Below are positions 43,356 to 43,732 of a stretch of 43,732 nucleotides of DNA, piece after piece (positions within the stretch are counted from its first letter, which is position 1; the number at the start of each line of letters is the position of its first letter). The stretch spans positions 157,265-200,996 of the forward strand of contig NZ_PTIR01000012.1 in NCBI RefSeq assembly GCF_002934455.1. Reading direction: 5' to 3'. Source of the DNA: Trinickia symbiotica. GTDB lineage: Bacteria > Pseudomonadota > Gammaproteobacteria > Burkholderiales > Burkholderiaceae. Made by a program: the position numbers and the translations under genes. The notes below the pieces were generated by a model. It did not search any database. It saw only the letters and a program-made list of their open reading frames with translations, and had not been told where the DNA came from.

Positions 43356-43732
43356 GTGGTCAATGTCATCGACAAACCGCAGTTTGCGTATCTCAGTATT
43401 TGGCGTCACGTCTATACGCCGCGCGTGAACTCGCCCTCGCAAGTGATTTCATTGAGCTCGTTGATGCTGCCGGGCTTTAATGTGTCGGCACCGAGACAGC
43501 TCGGCTCGACACCGACGCTCAAGGCCGGCCAAGCTTCGTACGTCGATGGCTCATTGGGCGCGACGCAGGATCTCTATAGCCCGCAGCTCTTGCTGAGCAA
43601 TCTGCCGTCGAACCTGCAGCCGAGCACAACGCTGTTCTACTACAACCCGCAGGAAGAGGACCTGTTGCTGCAACAGGCGGCGTTGCAGCAAACGGGCAAG
43701 GCGAGCTTCGTCGATGGCTTGTCTTACGACAG
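43356..43732 (+). pseudogene. Filamentous-haemagglutinin-like fragment, lacks N-terminus
   Basis: An open frame runs to the window end. It reads like the interior of a large two-partner-secretion adhesin or CdiA-like protein: DLYSPQLLLSNLPSNLQPST, FYYNPQEEDLLLQQAALQQTGKASFVDGLSYD. Full-length proteins have a secretion domain and hundreds of residues before this segment, but only about 40 bp separate it from the MFS gene. The frame is open back to 43260 with no ATG; the only start candidate is GTG 43356, which lacks a ribosome site. It is probably a remnant left by an insertion or deletion, although the continuation lies outside the window. Confidence 0.65.

Overview
The window looks like the replication and partition end of a secondary chromosome or megaplasmid from a Burkholderia-group betaproteobacterium (Burkholderia, Paraburkholderia, Caballeronia or Trinickia; the genus cannot be fixed from the sequence alone). 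Reasons: high GC with Burkholderia-like codon use, a parB / Rep_3-family initiator / iteron array / KfrA-type module, and a metabolic gene set typical of the second replicon of these organisms (kbl-tdh, caa3 oxidase, YdeP-type molybdoenzyme, a pyruvate kinase, MocR regulators).

Layout. 1-0.9 kb: 3' part of parB. 1.0-2.4 kb: replication initiator (repA-like) on the minus strand, with an inverted-repeat operator candidate upstream. 2.5-4.0 kb: noncoding origin with about 20 co-oriented 17-bp iterons (consensus TCCCGnAAnnnCTCACC), then about 380 bp of AT-richer noncoding DNA and a KfrA-like coiled-coil DNA-binding gene with a C-terminal zinc ribbon. 5.6-6.9 kb: two stray iterons, a small unknown gene under a near-perfect SOS (LexA) promoter, and an XRE-cupin regulator with twin operators. 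7.0-9.3 kb: kbl-tdh threonine catabolism. 9.3-11.4 kb: YceI-like protein, DUF1348 protein, small exported protein. 11.4-12.25 kb: a second cluster of 11 iteron-like sites, mostly inverted relative to the origin array. 12.8-14 kb: H-NS-tail protein, YciE/DUF892 ferritin-like protein and a 44-residue Gln-rich basic microprotein.

14.0-20.4 kb is a minus-strand caa3-type cytochrome oxidase operon (coxB with fused cytochrome c, coxA, coxC, small membrane protein, ctaG, tri-heme cytochrome c). Four of its five junctions are 4-bp ATGA overlaps. Divergent from it is an NRAMP metal transporter. Then come two more isolated iterons at 22.0 and 22.2 kb, a ketoglutarate-semialdehyde-type dehydrogenase, an SDR-like gene plus a membrane gene, a small unknown gene, serine acetyltransferase coupled to an AraC regulator, an MFS transporter, a small gene, a PcaD-like hydrolase, folE, a DMT exporter, an omega-aminotransferase divergent from a MocR regulator, a YdeP-like molybdoenzyme divergent from a second MocR regulator, a small winged-helix protein, pyruvate kinase and a VOC protein. 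The right end has a lower-GC MFS gene abutting a filamentous-haemagglutinin fragment that has no room for its own secretion domain.

Most noteworthy: the initiator-binding repeat is not confined to the origin. I count 35 sites in four places over about 20 kb, including a dense secondary cluster 7.4 kb from the array, which suggests an initiator titration, handcuffing or timing locus. All calls are from reading the sequence; no database search was run.
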